Assembly: GCA_000314955.1 (NCBI GenBank)
Contig: BAEM01000053.1
Span: forward strand, 124,001-188,000
Reading direction: 5' to 3'
Source: Paraglaciecola chathamensis S18K6
GTDB taxonomy: Bacteria > Pseudomonadota > Gammaproteobacteria > Enterobacterales > Alteromonadaceae
DNA: 64,000 nucleotides
This document shows, piece by piece, positions 62,058 through 64,000 of this stretch; position 1 is the stretch's first letter; the number at the start of each line of letters is the position of its first letter. The position numbers and the translations under genes were made by a program. Below the pieces are notes generated by a model, which worked only from the letters and a program-made list of their open reading frames with translations, was not told where the DNA came from and made no database searches.

Positions 62058-64000
62058 TTATTTTTCGCTGAAGCGTCTTTCATACATGTCTTTATGTAAA
62101 TTCTTAGCTGCATTCACCATAGGCTTATACGGTGTATCAGTCACATTAACAAACCCGACATTGTAGTTTTCTCCGTCATAGGCGCGCCCTGTGATGGGCG
62201 AGTCCATATACTGAAACCAGTGCGCACCAATGAAATACGGATTATCGATGATCGTGCCCATATAATCTTGGTACATATCTGCGCGGTCTTGTTGGTTCGC
62301 TGCATGTACTAAACCAGGATGGAATAAACCACTGTCAGTCGCGCCGATATGAAATTCCCCGACGATTGATGGCATATCAAAGTCATCTAGAAATCCCCAG
62401 CCTTTAGGATGTAGGCCTTCTTTGTATATGTTGTAACTCATTACGTCCACGTACTGAGTAGCGGCTTTTGCCACTTCCATCGGCATACCCCAATCAGCAA
62501 AACGCGAACCTAAATACAGATGATTAGGCAGATAGGTTTGCATAGCAGCATCAACTGTCGAGAAATACTTATCTGCATAGGCATAAAGCATTTCGCTGTA
62601 ATCCGCCAGCTGTTGCTTTTCTTGTGCTTTGTTGGTGGCAAGAACAGAATCAATGCCTTGATCAAAGTCAGACCAAGATTCGATATTTTTACCCCAAGCT
62701 GCATTTAACGCTTCAATCGTGGTGTATTTGTCTTTAGCTAGTTTGGTAAACGCTGCCTTAGTGGGCACCTTGCTACCATCTCGTTTTAAGGTATTAAATA
62801 CGATGCCGTAACGTGATTGAGGCGTTTCGCTGCGCCCAAAGCTCTTTTCGTTATCAATAAACACCCCAACACACCAAGGGGTATTTTTAACTTCATCGGC
62901 GATCACGCTAACCGTATGCATGGCGCGCGCCTTAAATTTAGGGTCAAACACATCTGGCATGTTGCCCCAAAAATCATCACCACTTGAAACTGTTTTAAAG
63001 TCACCAATGATCCACCCATTGGCAAAAAACGGCACTTGCTGATTATCGTAATACGCAGGATCGGTCCAATTACCAAGTGAGGTGAATCCCCAATTGCGCA
63101 TTCTATCTAGGGTTACATCCTGCCATTTCTGCATGTAGTCATTGCTAATTTCACTGTATTTGCGGTCCAGATTGGCCGAGTAGAAACTATAGGTTTCTCC
63201 TTGTTTTAGTGGCCCAGAATGCACCCCAGTGCGATAGCCATAGTGTTTGCCCATAGGCTCATCGTAACTAGGTAGCCAAGTGAATAAATCTTTTCGTAAT
63301 TCAGATGCCACGAATCGCGCAGGAACGGCACTATCATCAACCCGATTAAGCCCTTGTGAGTCAGACGGGGTAACATCAGCGTTATCTGCTTTTACTAATA
63401 CCTCTGGCGGGAAGTCATAACCGGTCATGGTAGAAGAGTTGGCCAAGCGGATAATATCGATACCCGTTGCAAAATAAAGATAACCGTCGGGGTCCACTAA
63501 ACTCCACTTGCCGTTATATTTCGCTGTTCTGAAATTGCCGGTAGCTTCCAGTTTCGGCCCCTCTAACCAACCGCCCCATTTTGAGCGAGGAGCGTTCCAT
63601 TTTCCATCGAGTGTTTGTAGTTCTTTATCACGGGCGTCTTTTAACTCTGTTAATGAATGCACCTTACCGTCGAATTCACGTTTCGCATTCTGACCAAATT
63701 TATCGACCACACCGGTAAGGTACAGCGTATCCATAGGTGGGTTTTGACGCAAACGTATATCGTTTATCGTAATTTGCTTATCAAATAGGTTATTTTGTAC
63801 GCTCAAGGATATTTTGCTAATCCCACTGAGCTTCAGATTTTTCTTACCCCATAAAGAAATAAATTGCGTATCTTCAGACGTCCAGGTATCAGGGTTTGAA
63901 CGCAAACCAGAGGTAAAGTTGAATTCATTTTTATCATCACTGATGGATTTCGCTAAATCATGCCCGGCCATTTTTGCATAATAAGTACGTTGTGGCCCAA
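62058..64000 (-). CDS. Beta-agarase, glycoside hydrolase family 50 (5' end outside window)
   Basis: At least 647 codons visible; the frame continues past 64000 (codons GPQRTYYAK before the internal Met at 63971), so the start is outside. Degrades agarose, cleaving beta-1,4 links to neoagaro-oligosaccharides. GH50 features: NGKWSLVDPDGYLYFATGIDIIRL, TSLGNWTDPAYYD, CVGVFIDNEKSFG (putative acid/base Glu) and SIVGEFHIGATDSG (putative nucleophile Glu). The C-terminus ends in a tail YERRFSEK. N-terminal part to about residue 110 (window numbering) is a beta domain of the carbohydrate-binding type. Transcribed toward the ABC operon with terminator between. Confidence 0.92.
   Translation of the reverse strand, partial: GPQRTYYAKMAGHDLAKSISDDKNEFNFTSGLRSNPDTWTSEDTQFISLWGKKNLKLSGISKISLSVQNNLFDKQITINDIRLRQNPPMDTLYLTGVVDKFGQNAKREFDGKVHSLTELKDARDKELQTLDGKWNAPRSKWGGWLEGPKLEATGNFRTAKYNGKWSLVDPDGYLYFATGIDIIRLANSSTMTGYDFPPEVLVKADNADVTPSDSQGLNRVDDSAVPARFVASELRKDLFTWLPSYDEPMGKHYGYRTGVHSGPLKQGETYSFYSANLDRKYSEISNDYMQKWQDVTLDRMRNWGFTSLGNWTDPAYYDNQQVPFFANGWIIGDFKTVSSGDDFWGNMPDVFDPKFKARAMHTVSVIADEVKNTPWCVGVFIDNEKSFGRSETPQSRYGIVFNTLKRDGSKVPTKAAFTKLAKDKYTTIEALNAAWGKNIESWSDFDQGIDSVLATNKAQEKQQLADYSEMLYAYADKYFSTVDAAMQTYLPNHLYLGSRFADWGMPMEVAKAATQYVDVMSYNIYKEGLHPKGWGFLDDFDMPSIVGEFHIGATDSGLFHPGLVHAANQQDRADMYQDYMGTIIDNPYFIGAHWFQYMDSPITGRAYDGENYNVGFVNVTDTPYKPMVNAAKNLHKDMYERRFSEK

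Overview
The window looks like a chromosomal segment of a marine, agar- and starch-degrading gammaproteobacterium of the Alteromonadales (Paraglaciecola/Glaciecola/Pseudoalteromonas atlantica type). This is inferred from the GH50-type agarase, the TonB-dependent receptors paired with FAD halogenases, the ThiO-type thiamine operon, YggL, DUF2986 and the general codon style. I see no rRNA, tRNA, prophage, insertion sequence or CRISPR array.

Layout. 1-7.3 kb: a 3'-truncated (by the window) exported catalase-peroxidase, then small or poorly known genes: a 56-residue protein, an LRR-kinase fusion, a Coa1-like membrane protein, an FAD amine oxidase, DUF2986, YggL and a coiled-coil protein. 7.6-23 kb: the most unusual block. 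A lipoprotein pullulanase and a TonB-dependent receptor (TBDR) are followed by two adjacent flavin-dependent tryptophan-halogenase homologues and a second TBDR, all on the minus strand. A cupin-8/JmjC-like putative hydroxylase diverges from the second TBDR. Both TBDR promoters carry the same 14-bp near-palindrome (TGCATACGTATTCA), so the block probably answers one regulator, plausibly to maltodextrins. 23.2-30.9 kb: a VOC protein and a tightly overlapping thiamine operon, thiC-thiO-thiS-thiG-thiDE-thiF, headed by a TPP riboswitch with a terminator hairpin. The ThiD-ThiE fusion has a tandemly repeated 20-residue linker and ThiF carries a C-terminal rhodanese domain.

31-40 kb: an RRM RNA-binding protein, a TetR regulator with an Old Yellow Enzyme-type oxidoreductase and a visible operator, an MFS transporter, then a patch of small membrane proteins, a sulfotransferase-like gene, a chemoreceptor fragment and an outer-membrane beta-barrel protein. 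40-62 kb: three export systems: one periplasmic adaptor with two different RND pumps; a second adaptor with one RND pump; and an adaptor with an ABC ATPase and two MacB-like permeases. Between them lie YghZ-type aldo/keto reductase, a SpoU-type RNA methylase, a molybdopterin oxidoreductase and a DUF1272 protein. 62-64 kb: a GH50 beta-agarase running off the right edge.

A recurring feature is short imperfect tandem repeats (6-23 bp units) just downstream of stop codons, at seven places. All functions are read from motifs and remembered family resemblance; no search was run.
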